Shown: in pieces, positions 6,883-15,472 of the stretch | Layout of the letters: each line of letters opens with the position of its first letter | Position numbering within the stretch: position 1 is the stretch's first letter | NCBI GenBank assembly: GCA_934167935.1 | Contig: CAKPMH010000010.1 | Location: 1 to 39,151, forward strand | Direction of reading: 5' to 3' | Origin: an uncultured Bacilli bacterium | GTDB taxonomy: Bacteria; Bacillota_I; Bacilli_A; RF39; UBA660 | DNA length: 39,151 bases | The notes under the pieces: generated by a model | Told to the model about the DNA's origin: nothing | The model's database searches: none | Seen by the model: only the letters and a program-made list of their open reading frames with translations | Made by a program: the position numbers and the translations under genes

Positions 6883-7929
6883 ATGAATATGTTAAATGCA
6901 TTAAAACAAAAAAATATAAGTGTAGGCTATTTATATTTTTATATACATTTTGTAACAGAAGTAGTATGTTTTTATTTTATGTCGAAAATAATAGGAGATA
7001 GTTACATCTTATGGATACTTCCATTATTATATGATGTCCTTGCTTTTGTGCCGCAATCACTAATTGGTTATATATGTGATAAAACAAAAGTTAATGCTGG
7101 TATAATAGGAGTAATATTATTATTTATATCTTTTTTAGTATTCAATTTAAATATAATAAATCAAGTATTTCCACTAATTTTTTTATGTATAGGAAATTGT
7201 TTCTTACATATTAGTGGAGCAGAAAAAACACTTAAAACGTCTAATGGAAAATTATCTCATAGTGCAATTTTTGTTGCTGGTGGATCATTTGGAGTTGTAA
7301 CAGGAAAACTTTTAGCAAAATATGGATATAGTTATATTTTGTGTTTAATATTAATTATAACGATGATTCCTTTTATTTTACTTGCTGATACATATAAAGA
7401 AGAAACATGTGATAATTTTAATTATGAAAATAAAAATATTAGTAAAATATTAGTTATAATATTAGCTGTAATAGTAGTAATAATTAGAGGTTATATGGGA
7501 TATGGAATTCCAACAACTTGGAATAAAACAGATGTACAACTTGTAATGTTATATTTATTTATGGGAATTGGAAAAGCCTTAGGAGGTATAGTATCTGATT
7601 CTATAGGATTTAAAAAAACTATAAAAATTAGTACATTATTATCAATACCATTTTTAATATTTGGCGATAACATAATGTTTATTTCATTAATAGGAGTAAT
7701 GTTATTTAGTATGACAATGGCACTTACATTAGCGCTTTTAGTATCTGTTTTAAAAAATACTCCAGGACTAGCTTTCGGACATACAACAATAGGTTTATTT
7801 TTAGGAACATTACCAATATTTTTTATAAAAATTAAAAATTTTAACTTAACTGTTATATTTATTATTGCATCATCTCTGATATGCTATTTAATTCTAAATT
7901 ACATAAGTAAAGGTGATAAAAATGTTTAA
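6883..7929 (+). CDS. MFS-type membrane transporter
   Basis: A 348-residue protein with about ten to eleven membrane helices. Features that suggest the major facilitator superfamily are the loop SLIGYICDKTK after helix 2 (about residues 60-70), resembling the G-x3-D-(R/K) loop, and GGIVSDSIGFKKT (about 235-247), its counterpart in the second half. It is shorter than typical MFS proteins (about 400). Substrate unknown. It is the first gene of a four-gene operon: its end overlaps a 44-residue membrane protein by eight bases, followed by a 117-residue membrane protein and an SH3 protein. The context points to envelope function. Start: AGAGGTAAT upstream of the ATG. Confidence 0.6.
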   Translation: MNMLNALKQKNISVGYLYFYIHFVTEVVCFYFMSKIIGDSYILWILPLLYDVLAFVPQSLIGYICDKTKVNAGIIGVILLFISFLVFNLNIINQVFPLIFLCIGNCFLHISGAEKTLKTSNGKLSHSAIFVAGGSFGVVTGKLLAKYGYSYILCLILIITMIPFILLADTYKEETCDNFNYENKNISKILVIILAVIVVIIRGYMGYGIPTTWNKTDVQLVMLYLFMGIGKALGGIVSDSIGFKKTIKISTLLSIPFLIFGDNIMFISLIGVMLFSMTMALTLALLVSVLKNTPGLAFGHTTIGLFLGTLPIFFIKIKNFNLTVIFIIASSLICYLILNYISKGDKNV

Positions 7930-8056
7930 AGTTATACTTGATAAATTTATACTTAAAAATCATATTAATGATATAATTATAATATCTATAATAGTTTTAT
8001 TTATTATTATTCTAACAATATATTTTGTGGCAAGAGAGTTAAAAAATGATAAATAA
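7922..8056 (+). CDS. 44-residue single-helix membrane protein
   Basis: A small open frame, MFKVILDKFILKNHINDIII at the start, with one strongly hydrophobic helix at about residues 17-36 and a basic/acidic tail. AGGTGAT (7911-7917) lies upstream, the start overlaps the end of the transporter gene and its own end overlaps the next start, so it fits exactly into a translationally coupled operon. That, more than its sequence, supports it as a gene. No family recognised; it may be a small subunit or regulator of the neighbouring transporter. Confidence 0.65.
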   Translation: MFKVILDKFILKNHINDIIIISIIVLFIIILTIYFVARELKNDK

Positions 8057-8399
8057 ATTACCATATTATATGTTAGTCGCATTAATATCAACTATTATAA
8101 TAGAAACAACATTAGGATATATTTTTAAAATTAGAAAAAAGAAAGATTTAATAAATATAGTGTTAGTTAATATAATTACAAATCCACTTGTAGTATCAAT
8201 TGGTTTTGTAATTAATATAAAATATGGTTTAAATTATAGAAGAATATTTATGGTATTTATAGAAATAGTAGTTGTTATATTAGAAGGTTTTATATACAAA
8301 AAATGTATGATGAATAAACCATATAAATTATCATTTTTATTGAATTTAGGTTCATATTTAATAGGAAAAATTATTTATTTAAAAGGAGTGTTAGTATGA
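8046..8399 (+). CDS. Unknown 117-residue membrane protein
   Basis: Three or four hydrophobic helices (about 8-27, 36-56, 68-88, 98-113). Acidic and polar residues sit in the membrane segments: IIIETTLGYIF, VNIITNPLVV, FIEIVVVILEG. These repeated Glu and Asn/Thr-Pro patterns recur in small Bacillota membrane proteins of unknown role. Overlaps the 44-residue gene at its start and the SH3 gene at its end (ATGA, four bases), so it is translated as part of the operon. No enzyme motif seen. Confidence 0.6.
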   Translation: MINKLPYYMLVALISTIIIETTLGYIFKIRKKKDLINIVLVNIITNPLVVSIGFVINIKYGLNYRRIFMVFIEIVVVILEGFIYKKCMMNKPYKLSFLLNLGSYLIGKIIYLKGVLV

Positions 8400-9607
8400 A
8401 AAAAATAATAATTTATCTAATTGCTATATCATTTATGTTTATAAGTAACGTAAAAGCAGATATGGCTGCACCAGAAGTAATGGCATTTGATGTATTTGTA
8501 AGTAACAAAGATGGAGCAAAAGTAATAAAAGAAGAAAATACAGAAATAATAAAAACTTTACCATATAATACAAAAATTAAAATAGGATATTCAACAGAAA
8601 TAAATGGCAAAATATATTATAGTATTAAAGATGAAAGTGGATATGTATTAGATGAAGATGTAACTATAATAAAAAAAGAAGTTAAAAAAGAAGAAGGATT
8701 TAAATTAGATAAACAATATACATATAAGGTTCTTGAAAAAAATGGAATAATTATGTATAAAGGGCCAAATAATGATTATTTTGATAAGGTAGCTGGTGGA
8801 ATAATTCCATATGGAACAACTTTTAAAACAGAAATAGGAGATGTAGAAGGTGGAACATGGAATTATGTAGAATATAATGGATATAAAGGATGGATATCAA
8901 CATATACCTTTAATTCCAATAATAGTTCTAAAGAAATAGGATATCAAAATATGCTTGCACAACCAGAAAAACAAAAATTTATAGTAGTTGGAACTAGTAT
9001 AAATTTATGTGAAGACGATTTAAAAACTTGCAAATCTGTTTCTACAAAAGCTAATGAAATAATTGAATCAACATATTCTTTATTTATTACACCACATGGT
9101 GGAACATATTATTATTTTGATTATAAAGGATATAAAGGTTGGACAAATACAGATATTTCATTATTTTCTGGTAAAACAACAAAAATAAAATTGTTAAAAC
9201 AAACTGATTTATATGATACATATAATAAAACTAAAAAAATAGGATTAATAAAAGCTAATACAGAAGTTAAAACAATAGCTGGTTATTCTGTTAATCCATA
9301 TAGTGAAGATAATGATTTGTATGTTGATTATAATGGAACAAGAGGATGGATACATATCCTAAATGACGATTATGAATCAATTGATGATAGTGAAGAAGAT
9401 TATATAATACCAGATGATACAGTAGATAAAAATTCAGAAACAAAAGAAGTAGAAGATAAAACAAAAGAAAAAAATATAGATAAAAATGTAAATATAAAAA
9501 AAGAAACAAATAAATATATAATTACATGTATTATAGGAGCAATTACTTTATCTCTTGCTGGTATATTAACAATAATACTTATTAATAAGAAGAAAAAAAT
9601 AAAATAA
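8396..9607 (+). CDS. Membrane-anchored extracellular protein with SH3-like repeats
   Basis: A 403-residue protein. Residues 1-21 are a signal peptide ending KADMAA. The extracellular part has about four bacterial SH3-like units, shown by repeated endings such as YVEYNGYKGWIS, YFDYKGYKGWTN and YVDYNGTRGWIH (near residues 160, 245 and 310). A charged linker (about 320-370) leads to a C-terminal membrane helix (about 372-394) and a lysine tail. Bacterial SH3 domains commonly bind cell-wall peptides. No hydrolase domain or sorting motif is present, so it may be a sensor or scaffold for the membrane proteins encoded upstream. Confidence 0.75.
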   Translation: MKKIIIYLIAISFMFISNVKADMAAPEVMAFDVFVSNKDGAKVIKEENTEIIKTLPYNTKIKIGYSTEINGKIYYSIKDESGYVLDEDVTIIKKEVKKEEGFKLDKQYTYKVLEKNGIIMYKGPNNDYFDKVAGGIIPYGTTFKTEIGDVEGGTWNYVEYNGYKGWISTYTFNSNNSSKEIGYQNMLAQPEKQKFIVVGTSINLCEDDLKTCKSVSTKANEIIESTYSLFITPHGGTYYYFDYKGYKGWTNTDISLFSGKTTKIKLLKQTDLYDTYNKTKKIGLIKANTEVKTIAGYSVNPYSEDNDLYVDYNGTRGWIHILNDDYESIDDSEEDYIIPDDTVDKNSETKEVEDKTKEKNIDKNVNIKKETNKYIITCIIGAITLSLAGILTIILINKKKKIK

Positions 9608-9681
9608 ATATAAATATTGCCAAAATTAAAAAAATAATATATGTGATGATTGTAATAAAAAAGTAGATTAAATTATTTATA

Positions 9682-9704
9682 AAAGAGTAGTTTGCTCTTT
9701 TTTT
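9682..9704 (+). terminator. Terminator of the membrane/SH3 operon
   Basis: AAAGAG (9682-9687) with CTCTTT (9695-9700), then T residues. It lies 75 bases after the last gene. Confidence 0.6.
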
Positions 9705-9720
9705 ATTTTTTTGTTATAAT
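9692..9720 (+). promoter_or_regulatory. Promoter of parC
   Basis: TTGCTC (9692-9697), 17-base spacer, TATAAT (9715-9720), then six bases, GGTGAT (9727-9732), three bases, ATG. The -35 lies in the preceding terminator. Confidence 0.65.
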
Positions 9721-9735
9721 TACTTAGGTGATTAT

Positions 9736-12237
9736 ATGAACGAGGTATTAAATAAAATATATAATTATGCTTTGGAAGAAATAATGGGAGATAGATATGG
9801 TAGCTATGCAAAAGAAATAATTCAAGATAGAGCATTACCAGATGTTAGAGATGGATTAAAGCCAGTACAAAGAAGAATTTTATATGCAATGTTTAGAGAT
9901 AAAAATACATATGAAAAACCACATAAAAAATCAGCAACCGCAGTAGGTAATGTAATGGGGCACTATCATCCACATGGTGATTCATCTATTTATGAGGCTT
10001 TAGTTAGAATGAGTCAATGGTGGAAAACAAATACGCCTTATATTGATATGCATGGTAATAATGGATCAATGGATGGTGATAGTCCAGCTGCAATGCGTTA
10101 TACAGAAGCTCGTCTTTCAAAAATAAGTAATGAACTTTTAAAAGATATAGATAAAAATACGGTAGAAATGGCATGGAATTTTGATGATACTTTAAAAGAA
10201 CCAACTGTTTTACCTGCTAAATATCCTAACTTACTTGTAAATGGAGCTAATGGTATAAGTGCTGGATATGCAACAAATATTCCAACTCATAATTTAGGTG
10301 AAGTAATAGATGCTACTATAAAAAGAATAGATTCACCAAATTCAAGGTTAGAAACAATTCTAGAAATAATAAAAGGACCAGATTTTCCAACAGGAGGAAT
10401 AGTAGAAGGAAAAAAAGGAATAGTAGATGCATATACTAAAGGAATTGGAAAAATAAATATAAAAGCCAAATATGAATTTGTAAAAGAAAAAGGAAAAGAA
10501 CAAATAGTTATTCATGAAATACCTTTTGAAGTAAATAAAGCCTTGTTAGTTGCTAAAATAGCAGAAATAAAATATGATAAAAAAATTGATGGAATAACTG
10601 ATGTTAGAGATGAATCTGATCAAAATGAACCAATGCGAATTGTAATTGATTTAAAAAAAGGAGCAGACAAAGATTTAATTATTAATTATTTACTTAAAAA
10701 TACAGATTTACAAATAAGTTATAATTTTAACATGGTAGCAATCGTAAATAAAAAACCAATGACTATTGGGATACTTCCAATGCTAGATGCATATATTGCT
10801 CATCAAAAAGAAGTAATTTTAAGAAGAACAAAATTTGATTTAGAAACTGCTAAAAGAGAAATGCATATAGTAGAAGGGTTAATAAAAGCTTTAAGTATAT
10901 TAGATGAAGTAATAAAAACAATAAGAAAAAGTAAAAATAAAAGTGATGCTAAATTAAATTTAGTAAAAGAATATGAATTTACAGAAATTCAAGCAGAAGC
11001 AATTGTAACATTACAATTATATAAATTAACTAATACAGATGTTACTGAGCTTGAAGAAAGAAATAGAAATTTAAAATTAATTATAAAAGGATTAGAAGCA
11101 ATATTAAGTGATGAAGAAAAATTAAAAAGTGTCATGAAAGAAGAACTTAGAAGAGTAAAGAAAGAATATGCCGTAGCAAGAAAAACTGAAATAAAAGATG
11201 AAATAACAGAAATAAAAATTGATACAATTAAAATGATTCCTAAAGAAGATGTAATAGTAGTAGTAACAAAAGAAGGATATGTAAAACGTGTATCTCAAAG
11301 AAGTTATGATGAATCAGTAGAAACAACAATAAAAGAAGGAGATTATATAATTGGTAAATATAAAATGTCAACATTAGATACATTGATATTATTTACTGAT
11401 TTAGGGAATTACTTATATATTCCTGTATATGAATTACCAGATTTAAAATGGAAAGACATGGGAAAACATGTAAGTAATATAGTAGCAATAAAAGCTATAG
11501 AAAATGTAGTAGCAAGTCTTCCTGTATATGATTTTGAAAGCGATAAAATAATTACCCTTTATACGAAAAATGGTATGATAAAAAGAACTTATTTAAAAGA
11601 TTTTAAAGTATCAAGATATAATAAACCAATAGTAGCAATTAAATTAAAGGAAGATGACAAATTAATTGGAATAGAAAGTATAAATGATCCATATATATTT
11701 GTAGCAACTTATAATGGATATGGACTTTCATATAATCTAGAAGAAGTGCCAGTTACAGGACTTAAAACAAGTGGTGTAAAATCTATTAGTTTAAAAAATG
11801 ATTTTGTTGTATCTAGTCATATATTTGGAGATGATTATGAATATTTAACAGTTATAACAAATAAAAATACAGCAAAAAGAGTAAAATTGACAGAGTTTAG
11901 TTTATCATCAAGAGCAAGACGTGGTTCAAAAATAATAAAAGAAGTAAAAACAAATCCATATAATATATTAAATACATTTATAATACCTTATAAAAGACAA
12001 TTAGGACTTAAAACAGCAAATGAAATAAATACAATTAAATTAACGGAAATTCCTATAAGTGATGCTTACAAAACAGGATCAACAATATCAAAAGCTAATA
12101 TAATAGATGTATTTGAGGTAAAAGAGTTAGAAGAAAATAAAGAAATTAAAGTAGAAAAAGAAAATATATCATTAGATGATGTTGATAAAAAAATACTTAC
12201 AATTGATGATTTTTTAGATGAAGTTGAGAAAAGTTAG
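9736..12237 (+). CDS. parC: DNA topoisomerase IV subunit A
   Basis: Decatenates daughter chromosomes with ParE. The 833 residues contain the breakage-reunion domain: DRALPDVRDGLKPVQRRILY (31-50), the resistance-determining region HPHGDSSIYEALV (78-90) and active-site Tyr122 in AAMRYTEARLSK. The C-terminal half (about 500-800) has blade-like repeats. A canonical GyrA box (QRRGGKG) is missing; SSRARRGSKIIKE stands there, favouring ParC over GyrA. The quinolone positions equivalent to E. coli Ser80 and Glu84 are Ser83 and Glu87, the sensitive state. parE is not adjacent in the window; yneF follows 53 bases later. Confidence 0.93.
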   Translation: MNEVLNKIYNYALEEIMGDRYGSYAKEIIQDRALPDVRDGLKPVQRRILYAMFRDKNTYEKPHKKSATAVGNVMGHYHPHGDSSIYEALVRMSQWWKTNTPYIDMHGNNGSMDGDSPAAMRYTEARLSKISNELLKDIDKNTVEMAWNFDDTLKEPTVLPAKYPNLLVNGANGISAGYATNIPTHNLGEVIDATIKRIDSPNSRLETILEIIKGPDFPTGGIVEGKKGIVDAYTKGIGKINIKAKYEFVKEKGKEQIVIHEIPFEVNKALLVAKIAEIKYDKKIDGITDVRDESDQNEPMRIVIDLKKGADKDLIINYLLKNTDLQISYNFNMVAIVNKKPMTIGILPMLDAYIAHQKEVILRRTKFDLETAKREMHIVEGLIKALSILDEVIKTIRKSKNKSDAKLNLVKEYEFTEIQAEAIVTLQLYKLTNTDVTELEERNRNLKLIIKGLEAILSDEEKLKSVMKEELRRVKKEYAVARKTEIKDEITEIKIDTIKMIPKEDVIVVVTKEGYVKRVSQRSYDESVETTIKEGDYIIGKYKMSTLDTLILFTDLGNYLYIPVYELPDLKWKDMGKHVSNIVAIKAIENVVASLPVYDFESDKIITLYTKNGMIKRTYLKDFKVSRYNKPIVAIKLKEDDKLIGIESINDPYIFVATYNGYGLSYNLEEVPVTGLKTSGVKSISLKNDFVVSSHIFGDDYEYLTVITNKNTAKRVKLTEFSLSSRARRGSKIIKEVKTNPYNILNTFIIPYKRQLGLKTANEINTIKLTEIPISDAYKTGSTISKANIIDVFEVKELEENKEIKVEKENISLDDVDKKILTIDDFLDEVEKS

Positions 12238-12290
12238 TTGTATTATCTAATATAATTTAGTATAATTAATTTACCAGAAAGGATGATAAC

Positions 12291-12503
12291 ATGTTACAAG
12301 ATGTTTTATTAGTAGTATTAGGACTAGTAATAGGAGCAGTAGTTGGATTTTTACTAGCTCGTAAATATATGCAAAAATATATTAAGAAAAATCCTCCAAT
12401 AAATGAACAAATGATTAAAGCAATGATGAGTGGAATGGGAAGAACTCCAAGTCAAAAACAAGTAAATCAAATGATGAAACAAATGACTAAATATATGGAT
12501 TAA
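12291..12503 (+). CDS. yneF: YneF family membrane protein (UPF0154)
   Basis: A 70-residue protein with one N-terminal membrane helix (about 4-24) and a conserved cytoplasmic tail: ARKYMQKYIKKNPPINEQMI, then MMSGMGRTPSQKQVNQMM. This closely follows the UPF0154/YneF pattern found across Bacilli and Mollicutes. Function is unknown. AGAAAGGATGAT precedes the ATG. It is probably co-transcribed with parC and ends at a bidirectional terminator. Confidence 0.92.
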   Translation: MLQDVLLVVLGLVIGAVVGFLLARKYMQKYIKKNPPINEQMIKAMMSGMGRTPSQKQVNQMMKQMTKYMD

Positions 12504-12518
12504 TAAAAAAAGTTAAGA

Positions 12519-12545
12519 AAAAAGTTAAGAAATCTTAACTTTTTA
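12519..12545. terminator. Bidirectional terminator between yneF and the sortase gene
   Basis: AAAGTTAAG (12521-12529) pairs with CTTAACTTT (12534-12542); A-rich and T-rich flanks suit both strands. An extra copy of AAAAAAGTTAAGA lies just upstream, offering an alternative 5' arm. Confidence 0.75.
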
Positions 12546-14153
12546 TTTTATCATTTTAGCATGAATAACTAATCTATTTTTTGAATCTTTATAACAAGTT
12601 GATAAGGTAAGAATTTTATCATCCAATGAAACATCAACATTAAAATTATATTTGCTTCTTTTTTTAATCATATCTATAAAAGAAATAAATGATTCATCAG
12701 AAAAATTAATATTTAAATAATCATTTGTATTTGGTATAACATATATAGAAAATATTTGCCATTTAATATTTTTATTTTCAATATTAAAAGTTATAATCTG
12801 ATTGTTTTTATTTGTATACCAATTTTTATTTAAAACTTTATGAAGAGATCCAAACATAACATAATAATTTCCAGAATGACCATATAAAATAGTATTTTTA
12901 TCTAAATCATTAGAATTATTTCTATAATCCATAAATATCCATCCATTTGGATTTTTAGAACCATCAAAACTTTTATTTAGATAAGTATCATTATTATCTG
13001 ATTTAACAACAGGATAATTAATTGTTGTATTATTTATAGAAAGCCATCCAACTGTATCTTTGTTTATTTTTTTAAGCTCTTTAATAGCTTTACTATAATT
13101 TTTAAAATAAGCACTTTGCTGTTTAGGTTTTTCAGTTTTAATATCATTATTTACTTCTATTTGTTTTTCTTGATTAATATTTTTATTATTTTCATCAATT
13201 GATTCAATAATATTATTAATTTTATTAGTTTCATCTTTTGTTTTATTTGTATGATTTTTGCTTATAAAATAAAATAGAGTATATATTAGTAATGATAGTA
13301 TAATAATAGAAATTAAAATAATTTTAAATAAACTTAAATTAAATTCTTTAAAAATATTATTTTTTATATATTTGTCTTCATATTTAATTTTTAAAACAAT
13401 TTTTTTATTCTTAATAATTTTATTATTATTTTTTCTTATTAAATTCATTTTTGATAAAATTTCTTTAATATTTGAGTCATTTTCAAGTATTTCAATAACA
13501 ATATTTTTTTTACTAGTATTATTAATAACTTTTAAAATATTACAAATATTATCAAAATTAAAACATTTTATATATATCTTTTTTAAAAATTTATTAATTT
13601 TTAAAAATTGCTCTAATGTATTTAAATCACTTTTTTTAAGCAATTTATCAATTGTTATTTCTGTTTTATAATATATGTCAGAATATGTATTAATATTATT
13701 TAAGCGATATAAATAATTATCAGAACAATACTTTTTTCTAGTTAATATTTTTATTTTCCTAGATAAATTAAGTCTTTCAAAAGTTATCTCATTTATATCA
13801 TAACAACTAATTATTTTAATGTTTTTGTTATTTAAAATATAACTAAATATTTCAATATCGATTTTTTTCTTTTGATTAATATATATATAATTAAAATTAG
13901 GAATATTCATAATTAACTTAAAAACTATAGAATTAATATTTGCTTTATCTAAATATACTTTATCAATATTATCTTTTATAACTTTATTTTTAATATAATT
14001 AAAGATAAAATTGTAGTTTTCAAAAATAAAAGTATCACTTAAAACAATTTCATCTAAATCAAGTATATTAGTTCTAGAAAGTTCATCAATTTTATAATCG
14101 TTATAATCGAAAAATTGAATCGAGTGTTCTTCAAATCTTATTAGTATTTTCAT
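12543..14153 (-). CDS. Class B-like sortase with a large unrecognised N-terminal region
   Basis: A transpeptidase that attaches surface proteins to the cell wall. The sortase domain occupies about residues 350-536, with DTVGWLSINNTTINYPVV, His426 in ILYGHSG, Cys520 in LTLSTC and Arg527 in NRLVIHAK. The DTVGWL.I opening and TLSTC favour class B. A membrane helix lies at about 272-297 with a charged linker behind it. Residues 1-270 are an Asn/Ile/Lys-rich cytoplasmic region I cannot assign; most sortases have only a short tail here. ATG 14153 is preferred to an upstream GTG at 14162 because AGGATG lies eight bases before it. The probable substrate, with an NPKTG signal, is encoded divergently. 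Confidence 0.85.
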   Translation of the reverse strand: MKILIRFEEHSIQFFDYNDYKIDELSRTNILDLDEIVLSDTFIFENYNFIFNYIKNKVIKDNIDKVYLDKANINSIVFKLIMNIPNFNYIYINQKKKIDIEIFSYILNNKNIKIISCYDINEITFERLNLSRKIKILTRKKYCSDNYLYRLNNINTYSDIYYKTEITIDKLLKKSDLNTLEQFLKINKFLKKIYIKCFNFDNICNILKVINNTSKKNIVIEILENDSNIKEILSKMNLIRKNNNKIIKNKKIVLKIKYEDKYIKNNIFKEFNLSLFKIILISIIILSLLIYTLFYFISKNHTNKTKDETNKINNIIESIDENNKNINQEKQIEVNNDIKTEKPKQQSAYFKNYSKAIKELKKINKDTVGWLSINNTTINYPVVKSDNNDTYLNKSFDGSKNPNGWIFMDYRNNSNDLDKNTILYGHSGNYYVMFGSLHKVLNKNWYTNKNNQIITFNIENKNIKWQIFSIYVIPNTNDYLNINFSDESFISFIDMIKKRSKYNFNVDVSLDDKILTLSTCYKDSKNRLVIHAKMIK

Positions 14154-14257
14154 AAATACCACATCCTACTATTAATATAATAACATAAAACAAAAAAAAT
14201 AAACAATGCATATTGTGTCAAAAAATGTAAAAAATAAAAATATAATAGTTAATTAGA

Positions 14258-14287
14258 TTGACAATTATTTTTATAGATTGTTATAAT
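14258..14287 (+). promoter_or_regulatory. Promoter of the NPKTG surface protein gene
   Basis: TTGACA (14258-14263), 18-base spacer, TATAAT (14282-14287) preceded by TGT. Near consensus, suggesting strong expression. AAGGAGTGAT follows. Confidence 0.75.
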
Positions 14288-14312
14288 CGTATTAAAGGTA
14301 AGGAGTGATAAA

Positions 14313-15365
14313 ATGAAAAAATTAATGAAAAAAGTATCGTTATTATCAATGGGAATGTTATTTTTATTAGTAAACTTTAATGTAAAGGCATACACGCAAG
14401 ATATTGAACCAAATAGAAGTATAGTATTTAATGAATATTTAGTAAATTATGAACAAAATTATATAACTTTAAAAAATGAATTAAAAGATAAAAATGCAGT
14501 TGTAAATCAACAATATATTAAATTAACACAAAGTGAATTTAATAGTATTAGAGACGCTGTAAATAAATTAAACAAATATGTTACAGAAGCAAATACAACA
14601 ATAGATGCAAATAATAAAGCATTGGCTAGTTTACAAGAAGAAGTTAATGCCTTAAAACAAAAAGCTGAAGCTGCTGGAGCAACAGAAGCTATGAAAGAAG
14701 AGTATAAATTAAATTTAAAAAAATACAATGAAAAAGTAGATGAAGCTAATAAATATAAAACAGATGCAGATAGTAAAGCAAACTCTTTAAATGCAAGTCT
14801 AAAAGCATTAATTCCATCATATAAAGATAATAATTGGAAAAAATTGAATTTATCTATGGAAGAATCAACTGGAAACAAGTATGCTGTTGATTATATTAAT
14901 GAAGAATATGTTCTATCTTGGGTTAAAGTAACATTAAATGGAAAAGATTATTATAACTACATGGTTTATTGTGAAAAAGAAACAAAAAAAGTATGTAAAA
15001 TAGAAAATGGAAAATATTATAATAAAAGTGGTGTAGAAGTAACAAAAGAAGAATATGAAAAAGATTGTGAAACAAAAAAAGTATGTAAAATAGAAAATGG
15101 AAAATATTATAATAAAAGTGGTGTAGAAGTATCAGAAGAAGATTATAGAATAGATTGTGAAACAAAAAATATTTGTAAAATAGAAAATGATACTTACTAT
15201 AATAAAGATGGAAATGTGGTAACAAAAGAAGAATATGAAAAATCATGTTTACCAGATAACCCAAAAACAGGTTTAAATGTAAATTACCTATATGCTGTTC
15301 TAATTCCATTAGTAGCACTTTCAAGCTATGTTGTAGTTAAAAAAGCAAGAAAATTCAGTAGATAA
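14313..15365 (+). CDS. Sortase-anchored surface protein with coiled coil and three Cys-flanked repeats
   Basis: 350 residues. Signal peptide at 1-26 (ends NVKA). Residues about 45-160 form an Ala/Lys/Glu-rich coiled coil. Residues 223-312 are three 30-residue repeats, each with one Cys near the beginning and one at the end (VCKIENGKYYNKSGVEV, then EEY...C). The C-terminus has the sorting signal NPKTG (316-320), a hydrophobic segment and a KKARKFSR tail. NPKTG resembles the NPQTN/NPKTG signals of class B sortases, and such a sortase is encoded divergently next door. Strong promoter and ribosome site. Function beyond surface display is unknown; the repeats could form disulfides. Confidence 0.8.
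   Translation: MKKLMKKVSLLSMGMLFLLVNFNVKAYTQDIEPNRSIVFNEYLVNYEQNYITLKNELKDKNAVVNQQYIKLTQSEFNSIRDAVNKLNKYVTEANTTIDANNKALASLQEEVNALKQKAEAAGATEAMKEEYKLNLKKYNEKVDEANKYKTDADSKANSLNASLKALIPSYKDNNWKKLNLSMEESTGNKYAVDYINEEYVLSWVKVTLNGKDYYNYMVYCEKETKKVCKIENGKYYNKSGVEVTKEEYEKDCETKKVCKIENGKYYNKSGVEVSEEDYRIDCETKNICKIENDTYYNKDGNVVTKEEYEKSCLPDNPKTGLNVNYLYAVLIPLVALSSYVVVKKARKFSR
14979..15248 (+). repeat. Three tandem 90-base repeats in the surface protein gene
   Basis: Units at 14979-15068, 15069-15158 and 15159-15248. The first 63 bases of units 1 and 2 are identical; unit 3 is diverged. In frame (30 residues each), so copy number can change without a frameshift. Confidence 0.9.
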
Positions 15366-15385
15366 TTAAAAATTTAAATTAAAAG

Positions 15386-15409
15386 AAATCAGTTTATCTG
15401 ATTTTTTTT
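15386..15409 (+). terminator. Terminator after the surface protein gene
   Basis: AAATCAG (15386-15392) with CTGATTT (15398-15404), loop TTTAT, T tract to 15409. Confidence 0.85.
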
Positions 15410-15428
15410 GTAAAATAAATAAAATTAT

Positions 15429-15457
15429 TTCACTTAATAATAATTTAATGGTATAAT
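15429..15457 (+). promoter_or_regulatory. Promoter of the hydrolase-murF-ddl operon
   Basis: TTCACT (15429-15434), 17-base spacer, TATAAT (15452-15457) with TGG before it; six bases then GGTGAT (15464-15469) and ATG after three more. Confidence 0.65.
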
Positions 15458-15472
15458 TGAAATGGTGATTAT

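Noticed and set aside
6976..6988. TGTCGAA inside the MFS gene as a Spo0A box
   Set aside because: Single copy in coding sequence, far from a promoter; likely chance.
9736..12237. GyrA instead of ParC
   Set aside because: No GyrA box; a degenerate motif and the yneF neighbour fit ParC better.
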